Part shown: one piece after another, positions 1-7,248 of the stretch
How positions within the stretch are numbered: position 1 is the stretch's first letter
How the letters are laid out: the number at the start of each line of letters is the position of its first letter
DNA from: a bacterium
Lineage (GTDB): Bacteria; SZUA-79; Acidulodesulfobacterales; Acidulodesulfobacteraceae
DNA length: 7,921 nucleotides
Assembly: GCA_021791295.1 (NCBI GenBank)
Contig: JAJYWW010000094.1
Span: 1-7,921 of the forward strand
Direction of reading: 5' to 3'
The notes under the pieces: model-generated
The model's input: only the letters and a program-made list of their open reading frames with translations
Database searches by the model: none
What the model was told of the DNA's origin: nothing
Position numbers and translations under genes: made by a program

Positions 1-1869
1 AAAGCCGATAAAAATAATACCGTTAAAGAACAAAAACCGTCGGATACTTTAAAAAAACAGAAAAAGGAAAAAGAAATAGAAACATTAATTTTAAATAAAA
101 GCATAGAGAAAGCCAAAGAACGTTCCGGCGGCAGATTAAGCTACGACGAATTTAACGATATTTTACCTCAGGATATAGTTTCTTCCGATCAGATAGACGA
201 TTTAATAAGTATGTTGGGAGAGAAAGATATAGAAATCGGCAGAGACGCGTCTTCTATTTTCGGCAAGGCTTCTTCTAAGTTTGCCGACGACGAAATTTTT
301 AGCGACGAATTGGAAGAGGAAGAAGATTTATCCCTTAAAACTAACGATCCCGTAAGGATGTATTTAAAAGAGATGGGGTCAGTAGCTTTGCTTACTCGTG
401 AAAGAGAAATAGAAATTGCGAAAAGCATCGAGGAGGGGGAAGAAGAAATTTTCTCGTCCGTTTTAAATTCCGATATTTTAATTCGATGGGTTATATCGAT
501 AGGAGATAAATTAAAAAACGGCGATTTAAATATTACCGGCATAGTTTCCGATTTCGACGACGTCGACTTTCCAAGCGAGAAGGATATAGAAAAAGCGGAA
601 AGCAGATTTTTATCTATTATCGAAAAAATAAAAAAAGAAGTAAAATATAAGGAAGATAAATCTAAGACCGAAAATGTTTCTAAAAAATCAAAGAAAAATA
701 AAATTTCTTTAAGAGAAGAAGGTTCGGACGAGACAGAATCCGATGAAGACAATATAGAAGATATAGATTCGGACAGCTCTTCAAAATCGATTTCCTGGGT
801 AGGGCATAAAAATTTAACGGCTGAATCAAAGAAAAAAATACTCGGTTACATTAAAGATTTAAGACTCAAAAAGAAAATATCCGATAAAGTTATAATGAGG
901 CTTAAAAATCATAATATCAAAATATTGGAATTTGAAGAAAGCATTAAAGAGCTTGAATCCGCTTATAATAAGAAAAACGAAATCGGAGAACAGTCTAAGT
1001 CTCAGGAGCATAAACGCCAGGAAAGCATTAATAAGCTCATAAACGAGTATAAGACAAAGATTGCAGTTTCAGAGAAAGAGGTAGGCGTATCCAAAAACGA
1101 ACTTAAAAAAATAGTCGAAGCTATAAAAATAGGCGAAGAGAAGTCTAAGGCGGCAAAAACCGAATTAGTAGAAGCTAATTTGAGACTCGTGGTTTCTATA
1201 GCTAAAAAATATTCCAACAGAGGGCTTCAATTTTTAGACCTTATTCAAGAAGGCAATATAGGTCTTATGAAAGCGGTCGAAAAATTCCAGTATCAAAGAG
1301 GATATAAGTTTTCTACATATGCTACGTGGTGGATAAGACAGGCTATTACCAGAGCGATTGCCGATCAGGCAAGGACTATAAGAATACCCGTCCATATGAT
1401 AGAAACCATAAACAAATTAATAAGAACTTCAAGAGCTTTAGTTCAGGAGATAGGGAGAGAACCTGTTCCGGAAGAGATTGCCGAAAGAATGGATTTGCCT
1501 ATAGATAAAGTGAGAAAGGTTTTAAAGATAGCAAAAGAGCCTATTTCTCTTGAAACTCCCATTGGCGAAGAAGAAGATACGCATCTCGGCGATTTTATAG
1601 AAGATAAAACCACGGTTTTGCCTTTAGAGGCGGCAATAAATTCCGACCTTGAAGAGCAGACCGGAAAAGTTCTTGGTTCGCTTACCGAAAGAGAAGAAAA
1701 AGTTTTGCGTATGAGGTTTGGAATAGGAATTAAATCCGACCATACCTTAGAAGAAGTAGGACAAGAGTTTGGAGTTACAAGAGAAAGAATAAGGCAGATA
1801 GAAGCAAAAGCCCTTAGGAAGCTCAGGCATCCGAGCCGTTCCAAAAGGCTTAAAACATTTGTGAAGTAG
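1..1869 (+). CDS. rpoD: RNA polymerase primary sigma factor RpoD (sigma-70), 5' end missing
   Basis: Housekeeping sigma factor that directs RNA polymerase to -35/-10 promoters. The frame is open from base 1 with no ATG, GTG or TTG before 211, and the codons upstream of 211 encode sigma region 1.1 (about 121-237, containing [15 protein letters not shown]). The ATG at 211 is therefore internal and the true start is off the window; 622 codons are visible. In order: a Lys-rich N-terminal segment, region 1.1, region 1.2 (about 343-440, [12 protein letters not shown]), a non-conserved region with a charged low-complexity stretch (631-789), region 2 (about 1159-1400, with [20 protein letters not shown] for -10 melting and recognition), region 3, and region 4.2 (about 1747-1840, helix-turn-helix [20 protein letters not shown]). 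The near-identical core to known RpoD proteins makes the call secure. The stop lies 8 bases before a tRNA gene, suggesting one transcript. Confidence 0.97.
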   Translation, partial: KADKNNTVKEQKPSDTLKKQKKEKEIETLILNKSIEKAKERSGGRLSYDEFNDILPQDIVSSDQIDDLISMLGEKDIEIGRDASSIFGKASSKFADDEIFSDELEEEEDLSLKTNDPVRMYLKEMGSVALLTREREIEIAKSIEEGEEEIFSSVLNSDILIRWVISIGDKLKNGDLNITGIVSDFDDVDFPSEKDIEKAESRFLSIIEKIKKEVKYKEDKSKTENVSKKSKKNKISLREEGSDETESDEDNIEDIDSDSSSKSISWVGHKNLTAESKKKILGYIKDLRLKKKISDKVIMRLKNHNIKILEFEESIKELESAYNKKNEIGEQSKSQEHKRQESINKLINEYKTKIAVSEKEVGVSKNELKKIVEAIKIGEEKSKAAKTELVEANLRLVVSIAKKYSNRGLQFLDLIQEGNIGLMKAVEKFQYQRGYKFSTYATWWIRQAITRAIADQARTIRIPVHMIETINKLIRTSRALVQEIGREPVPEEIAERMDLPIDKVRKVLKIAKEPISLETPIGEEEDTHLGDFIEDKTTVLPLEAAINSDLEEQTGKVLGSLTEREEKVLRMRFGIGIKSDHTLEEVGQEFGVTRERIRQIEAKALRKLRHPSRSKRLKTFVK

Positions 1870-1877
1870 TGGATTTA

Positions 1878-1953
1878 GGGCCTATAGCTCAGCTGGTAGA
1901 GCGGCCGGCTCATAACCGGTTGGTCCCTGGTTCGAACCCGGGTGGGCCCACCA
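1878..1953 (+). tRNA. tRNA with anticodon CAT (probably tRNA-Ile2, otherwise tRNA-Met)
   Basis: A full cloverleaf of 76 bases folds by eye. The acceptor stem is 1878-1884 with 1943-1949 (one G-U). The D arm is 1887-1902. The anticodon stem is 1904-1908 with 1916-1920 around loop CTCATAA, with anticodon CAT at 1911-1913. The T arm is 1926-1942 with loop TTCGAAC. A73 is followed by an encoded CCA (1951-1953). CAT can mean initiator Met, elongator Met or Ile2 (C34 changed to lysidine by TilS to read AUA). The initiator is unlikely because position 1 pairs with 72 (G-C). The acceptor start GGGCCTATAGCTCAG closely resembles that of tRNA-Ile(GAT), which favours Ile2, but this is a judgement from memory. 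It sits between rpoD and the Nif3-like gene without its own visible promoter, so it is probably cut from a longer message. Confidence 0.95.
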
Positions 1954-1961
1954 TTTTAAAA

Positions 1962-3074
1962 ATGTCATTATTTATAAAAGATGTAGTAGATAAATTAGAA
2001 AACCTGATACCGCCGGATTTGCAGGAAGATTGGGATAATTCGGGTTATCAGGTAAAACTATCCAATTCGCCGGTAACAGGCATAGTAACATCGTTAGACC
2101 TCTCTAAAAAGTCCTTAGATTTATCGCTTAAAACCAATTCCAACCTTATATTAATTCATCATCCGCTATTTTTCAATCCATTAAGGTTTATAGACTTAAA
2201 CTCATCGTCGGGCAAATTTTTTGAAGTTCTAATAAACAATAAAATCTGCGTTTATGCCATACATACTAATTTCGATTCCTCCGCATATTCTATGAGCCGT
2301 TATATTCTGAATAAGCTGTCTGCGAAGGAAATTATACCCCTTGTATCAGGAAAAAGAAATCTTTATAAATTATCGGTTTTTATACCAAAAGGTTATGTAA
2401 GAGCCGTCAGGGAAGCTCTTTTTAAATACGGAAATCCAAAAATAGGAAACTATGAAAATTGCTCTTTCGAAACTAAAGGTAAAGGCTCTTTTAAGCCTTT
2501 ATCAGGCTCAGACCCGTTTATAGGAGAATCGGGAAAAACTTCTTTAGTCGATGAATCTAAAGTAGAAATATTGATAGAAGAAAGATTTATAAAGCAGGCG
2601 ATAGAAGAAATGAAGAAAGTTCATCCTTACGAAGAGGCCGCTTTCGATATTTTTCCGTTATACGATTTCGGAGGAAAAGAAACGGGAATGGGTGCAGCCG
2701 GTAATTTAGGAAACGCGGAGACGCTGGGTAAAATTTTGGAAAATATTAAGAACATTTTTTCGCCTGTTTTTATAAATTACTGCGGTAAATTAAATAAAAA
2801 AATAAAAAAAATAGCCGTAGTATCTGGAAGCGGATTTTCTTTTATGGACAATGCTATAAAAGCGGGCTGCGATCTTCTGATATCTTCCGAATTAAAACAC
2901 AGTACGGCAATCAGGGCAAATTTAAGCGGAATATCCTTGATTGAAATGTCCCATTTCGATACCGAAAAATATTTTACCGAAATAACGAAAGATATAATAG
3001 CAAAAGAGTTTAATTTTAATATTCCGGTTTTTGAGAATAACTGCGAAAACAGCCCTTTTAATAAATTTAATTAA
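1962..3074 (+). CDS. Nif3-like dinuclear metal centre protein (YqfO/YbgI family, long form with inserted domain)
   Basis: A 370-residue protein of the NIF3 family, often labelled GTP cyclohydrolase 1 type 2 homolog; the biochemical role is not settled. Visible landmarks are EDWDNSGYQV (22-31), the metal-ligand motif HHP (66-68), HTNFD (101-105), and the C-terminal SHFDTE (His 331, Glu 335), which together form the two-metal site. Between the halves (about 135-240) lies the CutA/PII-like inserted domain of long YqfO-type members, ending near HPYEEAAFDI. The start at 1962 is chosen because the longer frame from 1869 runs through the tRNA and yields the well-known spurious tRNA translation IAQLVERPAHNRLVPGSNPG; MSLFIKDVVDKLENL matches a normal family N-terminus. 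No Shine-Dalgarno precedes the ATG, which lies 8 bases after the tRNA CCA. It probably shares a transcript with rpoD and the tRNA, and the next gene follows after 24 bases. Confidence 0.92.
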   Translation: MSLFIKDVVDKLENLIPPDLQEDWDNSGYQVKLSNSPVTGIVTSLDLSKKSLDLSLKTNSNLILIHHPLFFNPLRFIDLNSSSGKFFEVLINNKICVYAIHTNFDSSAYSMSRYILNKLSAKEIIPLVSGKRNLYKLSVFIPKGYVRAVREALFKYGNPKIGNYENCSFETKGKGSFKPLSGSDPFIGESGKTSLVDESKVEILIEERFIKQAIEEMKKVHPYEEAAFDIFPLYDFGGKETGMGAAGNLGNAETLGKILENIKNIFSPVFINYCGKLNKKIKKIAVVSGSGFSFMDNAIKAGCDLLISSELKHSTAIRANLSGISLIEMSHFDTEKYFTEITKDIIAKEFNFNIPVFENNCENSPFNKFN

Positions 3075-3085
3075 TATATAAACAT

Positions 3086-3092
3086 AAGGAGG
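3086..3092 (+). promoter_or_regulatory. Strong ribosome binding site (AAGGAGG) for the zinc-ribbon gene
   Basis: A perfect AAGGAGG, complementary to the 16S rRNA 3' end, lies 6 bases before a TTG codon at 3099. It fixes the unusual TTG start of the downstream gene, for which no ATG lies at a suitable spacing. It is the clearest Shine-Dalgarno in the window; most other genes here have a weak one or none. Confidence 0.9.
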
Positions 3093-3098
3093 ATAGCT

Positions 3099-3881
3099 TT
3101 GAACGAACAAATTTCTTTTATATTGGATATTCAGAATATTGATTTGGAGCTTTTAAAGTTTGAGGAATCGCTTAAGAAAATATATAACGAAATTGAAGAG
3201 TTGCGGAACGGCATTGATTTAAAAAAAACGGAGCATGAAAAATTAAACGAAGATTTGGCGGAGTTAACTAAAAAAATATCCGGAACCGAGATTGAAATTC
3301 AAACTTTCGATGATAAGCTTAATAAAATGAAAGATACTCAAAAACTTATAAAAACAAATAAAGAATATAACGCGCTGCAAAAATCCATAAAAGATACAGA
3401 AGCTTTAAAAAAGAAAGCTGAGGGCGAATTAATTATGTTAGCTGAAAATCAAACGGTTTTAAACGATAAAATTAATTTAATACAAAAAGAGTCGGAAGAC
3501 CTGCAGGTCAGTTTATCTTCAAAAGATGCCGAATTCAAAAATATAGAGAAAGAATTCGAGTTATCAAAAGAGGATTTTTTAAACAGAAGAGATGCCGCAA
3601 AGAGCAAAATTAAAAAAAGCTACTTAGACATATATGAAACTATAAAAATAAGAAAAGGATTTCCGGCTATTGCTCCGGTACTGCAGTCCGGAGCCTGCAC
3701 GGGATGTTACAGAATGCTGCCGCCCCAACAGTTTAACGAGCTTATATCCGAAAATGTTTTTATGCAGTGTCCAATCTGTTCAAGAATTCTTTACATTGAA
3801 AGCGTTCCGCAGGAAACCGTTGCGGAAGCATCTTTGCTTTCTCAAAAAACATCTAAAAAAACCGGCAAAACAAGAGCATGA
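3099..3881 (+). CDS. C4-type zinc ribbon protein with long N-terminal coiled coil (DUF164, CT398/HP0958-like)
   Basis: A 260-residue protein. Residues about 10-185 are a highly charged, Lys/Glu-rich helical region with coiled-coil character. It ends in a C4 zinc ribbon with Cys 200, 203, 224 and 227 (GACTGCYRMLPP and MQCPICSRILY), followed by a Lys/Ser/Thr-rich tail of about 30 residues. This matches the widespread bacterial family that includes Chlamydia CT398 and Helicobacter HP0958, proposed to act as nucleic-acid-binding or adaptor proteins (HP0958 has been linked to flagellar regulation). The function here is not known, and no flagellar genes are nearby. The start is TTG, supported by the AAGGAGG at 3086-3092. 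Its stop overlaps the next start (ATGA, 3878-3881), so the two genes are translationally coupled. Confidence 0.9.
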   Translation: MNEQISFILDIQNIDLELLKFEESLKKIYNEIEELRNGIDLKKTEHEKLNEDLAELTKKISGTEIEIQTFDDKLNKMKDTQKLIKTNKEYNALQKSIKDTEALKKKAEGELIMLAENQTVLNDKINLIQKESEDLQVSLSSKDAEFKNIEKEFELSKEDFLNRRDAAKSKIKKSYLDIYETIKIRKGFPAIAPVLQSGACTGCYRMLPPQQFNELISENVFMQCPICSRILYIESVPQETVAEASLLSQKTSKKTGKTRA

Positions 3882-4330
3882 ATTTAACGGTTTACACCGA
3901 CGGAGCGTCACGAGGAAATCCCGGAAAATCCGGTGCGGGAATTTTCATTATAGACGAATATAATAAGAAAACTATTTCATTAAAACAGTATCTCGGTATT
4001 TTAACGAATAACGAAGCAGAATACAGAGCGCTTATTATAGCCTTGGAATACCTTGCCGAATTTACAAACACGCCTGGAAGATTTAATATTAATTTTTTAT
4101 CCGATTCGCAACTTTTAATAAATCAAATAAACGGAATTTATTCGGTAAAAAGTCCAAATATCATTCCTCTTTATAATAAGGCAAAAAAATTAATAGAAAA
4201 TTTAAACGCCGCTTACTCATTTAAGCATATACCGAGAACGCTTAATTTTAAAGCCGATAAGTTAGCAAATTCGGCTATAGATTATAATGTAGAAAAGTTA
4301 GATATTGACGAACAAACATCAAGCTGTTAA
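3878..4330 (+). CDS. RNase HI family ribonuclease (rnhA-like, short form)
   Basis: A 150-residue RNase H-fold protein predicted to cut the RNA strand of RNA:DNA hybrids, such as R-loops and primer remnants. All four catalytic carboxylates are visible: Asp 8 (YTDGASRGNPG), Glu 48 (TNNEAEYRAL), Asp 76 (LSDSQLL) and Asp 127 (FKADKLAN), with His 117 in HIPR as the likely catalytic-loop histidine. The stretch between Asp 76 and His 117 is about 13 residues shorter than in E. coli RNase HI and lacks the basic handle, as in the small RNase HI family proteins of many bacteria and archaea. The ATG overlaps the zinc-ribbon stop by 4 bases and lacks its own Shine-Dalgarno, which fits translational coupling. 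The last codons and the stop TAA lie inside the apparent rnpB promoter. Confidence 0.93.
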   Translation: MNLTVYTDGASRGNPGKSGAGIFIIDEYNKKTISLKQYLGILTNNEAEYRALIIALEYLAEFTNTPGRFNINFLSDSQLLINQINGIYSVKSPNIIPLYNKAKKLIENLNAAYSFKHIPRTLNFKADKLANSAIDYNVEKLDIDEQTSSC

Positions 4331-4333
4331 AAT
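4305..4333 (+). promoter_or_regulatory. Sigma-70 promoter for rnpB, overlapping the end of the RNase HI gene
   Basis: A -35 box TTGACG (4305-4310) and a -10 box TAAAAT (4328-4333) are separated by exactly 17 bases, and TG at 4325-4326 gives an extended -10. The predicted start point, about 7 bases after the -10, is near 4340, where the RNase P RNA P1 helix begins (4341). The first three bases of the -10 box are the TAA stop of the RNase HI gene. The agreement of box sequence, spacing and RNA 5' end makes this convincing, though it is inferred without transcript data. Confidence 0.8.
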
Positions 4334-4340
4334 GATTAGT

Positions 4341-4685
4341 CGGTCGTAAGCAAAAGCGGTCGGTCGCAAAAAAACTTTTTGTTTTTTGAGGAAAGTCCGG
4401 GCTCCAAAGAGCATAACGCCGTTTTAAACCGGTGAAGGCGACTTTAAGGAAAGCGCAACAGAAAATATACCGCCTCTTAATTACCGTAACGGTAAAGAGG
4501 TAAGGGTGAAATAGCGAGGTAAGAGCTCACTTGGACATTATGTAAATAATGTCTATGGCAAGCCCCGTTAGGAGCAAGAACAAATAGGAAGATCAAGGCT
4601 GCTCGCCTTATATGGTCTTCGGGTTGTTCGCATAGAGAAATGACCGGCATATACAGAACCCGGCTTACGATTTTGCTTACGGCCG
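4341..4685 (+). ncRNA. rnpB: RNase P RNA, bacterial class A
   Basis: The catalytic RNA of RNase P, which cleaves the 5' leaders of pre-tRNAs. Universal core blocks are present in order: GAGGAAAGTCCGGGCTCC (4388-4405), AGGGTGAAA (4503-4511), GGTAAGAGCTCAC (4518-4530), AGGAGCAAGAACAAATA (4570-4586) and ACAGAACCCGGCTTA (4653-4667). The first and last form the P4 pairing. The ends are set by P1: 4341-4355 pairs with 4671-4685 over 15 base pairs with one G-U. P2 pairs 4359-4365 with 4642-4648. P3 is a minimal A:T hairpin (4367-4388). A further perfect hairpin, GACATTAT with ATAATGTC, is at 4534-4553 (P12 position). The exact mature ends may differ by a few bases. Its own promoter overlaps the preceding gene, and no terminator is seen before lepA. 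Confidence 0.96.
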
Positions 4686-4712
4686 TAATATTATAAAACT
4701 TATAAAAATCGT

Positions 4713-6518
4713 ATGGACATAAAAAAAATAAGAAATTTTTCAATAATAGCCCATATCGACCATGGAAAGTCCACGCTTGCGGACAGATTTTTAGATTTTA
4801 CCGGAGCAATCACCGAAAGGGAAAAAGTTTCGCAGTTTTTAGACAACATGGAACTTGAGCGGGAAAGAGGCATTACTATAAAAGCTCAGACCGTGAGGCT
4901 TACATATAATTACGGCGGGGTCGATTACACTCTTAATTTGATTGACACCCCTGGACACGTAGATTTTTCGTATGAAGTATCGAAGTCTTTAGCCGCTTGC
5001 GAAGGGGCTCTTTTGGTAGTCGATGCTACGCAGGGCGTAGAAGCTCAGACTTTAGCCAACGTTTATATAGCCTCCGATATGAACTTAACCGTAGTTCCGG
5101 TAATTAATAAAATAGACCTGCCCAGCGCCGACCCTGAAAAAACCAAGAAAGAAATTGAAGAAGTAGTCGGTTTGGAAGCCGGAGATGCAATTTTGGCAAG
5201 CGCTAAAGAAGGCATAGGAATTAAAGAGATATTGGAAGCGGTTATAGATAAAATTCCTCATCCAAGCGGAGATCCGAACGCACCGTTAAAAGCGCTCATT
5301 TTCGACTCATGGTTTGATTCATATCAGGGCGTAATAGCGCTTATAAGAATATTCGACGGAACAGTGGTTCCCGGCAACACCATACTGCTTATGCACTCCG
5401 GAATTTCGTATGAAGTACAAAAAGTCGGCGTTTACAGCCCTTTTATGAAAGAGCTTAACGCTTTAAGCGCGGGAGAAGTAGGATTTATAATCGCCAATAT
5501 AAAAGATTCCGGAAGGTTCAAAATAGGCGATACTATAACCCTTAAAAACAATCCTACCAAAGAACCTCTGCCTGATTTTAAAGAACCGAAACCTATGGTG
5601 TTTGCCGGTATATATCCTATAGATTCCGACGATTATCCCGAGCTTAAAGATTCTATAGAAAAATTGAAATTAAACGATTCTTCTTTTTCATTCGAGCCGG
5701 AAAATTCGCTTGCGTTAGGCTTTGGTTTTAGATGCGGATTTCTTGGGCTTTTACATATGGAAATCATAGTTGAAAGACTTGAACGCGAATACGGTTTAAG
5801 TCTTATATCTACGTCGCCGACAGTTCTTTATAACATAATAACGATGAAAGGAGAAGTTAAAACTGCCCTGAATCCTATGAAATTTCCGCCTTCCGAAGAT
5901 ATTTCAATGCAGGAGGTCGAACATATAGAGGAACCTTTTATTAAGGCCAATATTTATGTTCCTTCGGAATATCTGGGCAAAATAATAAACCTTTGCGTAG
6001 AAAAAAGAGGAAGACAGGTAGAATTAAAATATATTACGAAAACCAGAGTTCAGTTGGTTTATGAATTGCCTCTGTCGGAAATAGTTCTCGATTTTTACGA
6101 CCAGCTAAAATCTCTTTCTAAAGGGTATGCTTCTTTCGATTACGAATTCAGCGGATACAGGCCGGCAGATATGATAAAACTCGAGATATTGGTAAACAAA
6201 GACCCGATAGATGCCTTATCTGTTATAGTACACAGGGACAAAGCCTACGCAAGGGGGAGAAATATAGTAGAAAAACTGAGGGCTTTAATACCGAGGCAGA
6301 TGTTCGAAGTGGTTCTTCAGGCGCAAATAGGTTCCAAAATTATAGCCAGGGAAGAGATAAAGGCTTTACGCAAGAACGTTCTCGCTAAATGTTACGGCGG
6401 CGATATTACCAGAAAGAGAAAACTTTTAGAAAAACAGAAAGAAGGCAAGAAAAAAATGAAAAATATCGGTTCGGTCGAAATTCCGCAAGAGGCGTTTCTC
6501 TCGATATTGAAAGTTTAA
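4713..6518 (+). CDS. lepA: Elongation factor 4 (LepA), ribosome-associated translational GTPase
   Basis: A 601-residue protein, the usual LepA length. LepA binds the ribosome and has been linked to back-translocation, stress-time translation and ribosome assembly; it acts in the cytoplasm and partly at the membrane. GTPase motifs are clear: G1 AHIDHGKST (13-21), the switch region near RERGIT (50-55), G3 DTPGH (78-82, with His 82 as the catalytic histidine), G4 NKID (132-135) and G5 ASAKEG. Domain II, the EF-G-like domains III and V and the LepA-specific C-terminal domain follow, the last recognised by [20 protein letters not shown] near the end. The ATG fits the family N-terminus ([18 protein letters not shown]). 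There is no Shine-Dalgarno in the 27 bases after rnpB, and co-transcription from the rnpB promoter is likely. Four of the first five isoleucines use ATA. Confidence 0.98.
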   Translation: MDIKKIRNFSIIAHIDHGKSTLADRFLDFTGAITEREKVSQFLDNMELERERGITIKAQTVRLTYNYGGVDYTLNLIDTPGHVDFSYEVSKSLAACEGALLVVDATQGVEAQTLANVYIASDMNLTVVPVINKIDLPSADPEKTKKEIEEVVGLEAGDAILASAKEGIGIKEILEAVIDKIPHPSGDPNAPLKALIFDSWFDSYQGVIALIRIFDGTVVPGNTILLMHSGISYEVQKVGVYSPFMKELNALSAGEVGFIIANIKDSGRFKIGDTITLKNNPTKEPLPDFKEPKPMVFAGIYPIDSDDYPELKDSIEKLKLNDSSFSFEPENSLALGFGFRCGFLGLLHMEIIVERLEREYGLSLISTSPTVLYNIITMKGEVKTALNPMKFPPSEDISMQEVEHIEEPFIKANIYVPSEYLGKIINLCVEKRGRQVELKYITKTRVQLVYELPLSEIVLDFYDQLKSLSKGYASFDYEFSGYRPADMIKLEILVNKDPIDALSVIVHRDKAYARGRNIVEKLRALIPRQMFEVVLQAQIGSKIIAREEIKALRKNVLAKCYGGDITRKRKLLEKQKEGKKKMKNIGSVEIPQEAFLSILKV

Positions 6519-6540
6519 TGTGCGACGGGGTCGGCAGCAT

Positions 6541-6569
6541 TAGACATTATTAAAAAAAACTGGTATAAT
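6541..6569 (+). promoter_or_regulatory. Extended -10 sigma-70 promoter for lepB-pyrR-pyrB
   Basis: TAGACA (6541-6546, 5 of 6 matches to TTGACA) and a perfect TATAAT (6564-6569) are separated by 17 bases, with TGG directly before the -10 giving an extended -10. Transcription should start near 6576, leaving a leader of about 19 bases before the lepB ATG. It lies in the only real gap in this half of the window (6519-6594). It has the same spacing and extended -10 as the rnpB promoter. Confidence 0.87.
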
Positions 6570-6594
6570 TTATAAAAATTAAAATACTTTCTTT

Positions 6595-7248
6595 ATGAAC
6601 GATAACAAACATACATTATGGGATTATTTTAAAGCTATAGTAATAGCTATAGTTATTGCGTTATTGTTTAGAACCTTCGTCGTTCAGGCTTTCAAAATAC
6701 CTTCGGGTTCAATGGAACCTACCCTTATACCCGGGGATCATATTTTGGTCAATAAGTTTATATACGGAATTCATATTCCCTTTACCAAAGATGTTATTCA
6801 CGTTTCGCGCCCTAAAACCGGACAGGTTATAGTATTTAAATATCCTTACGCAAGAAAATACAACCTTCATCCCGGAATAGATTTTATTAAAAGAGTGGTA
6901 GGTACGCCCGGCGATAAGATTCAAATAATAAACAATAAAGTGTATATTAATAATCGTATTTATAATTGTAAGTATGCTAGATGGACATCCGATAAGATTT
7001 TACCGGCTTACGATTCGCCGAGGGATAATTATGGACCTATTACAGTTCCAAAGAACGAGCTTTTCGTTATGGGAGATAACAGGGATAACAGCTTCGATTC
7101 AAGATACTGGGGTTTTGTTCCGTTTAAAGACATAATAGGTCAGGCTTTTATTATATATTTTTCGTGGAATCCTAAAAATCATTTCGATATATATTGGCAT
7201 CGTTTTTTTAAAACAGTTCCGGAATGTCCCATTAAAAATTTAGGGTGA
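6595..7248 (+). CDS. lepB: Signal peptidase I (LepB), inner membrane
   Basis: A 217-residue serine protease of family S26 that removes signal peptides from exported proteins. One N-terminal membrane segment (about 13-30, AIVIAIVIALLF) anchors the protein, with the catalytic domain outside the cytoplasm. The Ser-Lys dyad is visible: Ser 39 in PSGSMEPTL and Lys 99 in FIKRVVGTPGD. The conserved box MGDNRDNSFDSRYWGFV precedes the C-terminal segment. The length and single membrane segment resemble the shorter signal peptidases rather than the two-segment E. coli enzyme. The ATG is the only start preserving the membrane anchor. The leader from the 6541-6569 promoter is about 19 bases and has no Shine-Dalgarno (it ends TACTTTCTTT). 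The next gene begins within or just past this stop, so lepB heads an operon with pyrR and pyrB. Confidence 0.96.
   Translation: MNDNKHTLWDYFKAIVIAIVIALLFRTFVVQAFKIPSGSMEPTLIPGDHILVNKFIYGIHIPFTKDVIHVSRPKTGQVIVFKYPYARKYNLHPGIDFIKRVVGTPGDKIQIINNKVYINNRIYNCKYARWTSDKILPAYDSPRDNYGPITVPKNELFVMGDNRDNSFDSRYWGFVPFKDIIGQAFIIYFSWNPKNHFDIYWHRFFKTVPECPIKNLG

Noticed and set aside
189..752. Minus-strand frame of 187 codons opposite rpoD
   Set aside because: It is a shadow of the rpoD coding strand, rich in Ser, Phe and Ile from the reverse complement of Asp/Glu/Lys codons.
1830..1877. Separate promoter for the tRNA in the 3' end of rpoD
   Set aside because: No pair of -35 and -10 boxes with suitable spacing was visible, so co-transcription with rpoD is the simpler reading.
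2480..2501. Perfect 8-bp inverted repeat (TAAAGGCT / AGCCTTTA, 6-base loop) inside the Nif3-like gene
   Set aside because: It lies within coding sequence of the inserted domain and no T-run follows, so it is not a terminator; probably chance in A/T-rich codons.
3670..3963. Plus-strand frame of 97 codons spanning the zinc-ribbon/RNase HI junction
   Set aside because: It overlaps two well-supported genes in another frame, and its sequence is an out-of-frame reading of the zinc ribbon and the RNase H N-terminus.
4477..4743. Minus-strand frame of 88 codons across rnpB and the lepA start
   Set aside because: It lies antisense to conserved RNase P RNA core blocks, a common source of spurious small proteins, and shows no family resemblance.
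6523..6533. Small hairpin CGAC-GGG-GTCG after lepA as a terminator
   Set aside because: It has only 4 base pairs and no following T tract, so read-through into the lepB promoter region is equally likely.
6634..6657. Direct repeat of GCTATAGT-like units near the lepB start
   Set aside because: It encodes the Ala-Ile-Val repeats of the membrane anchor; a simple consequence of the protein sequence.
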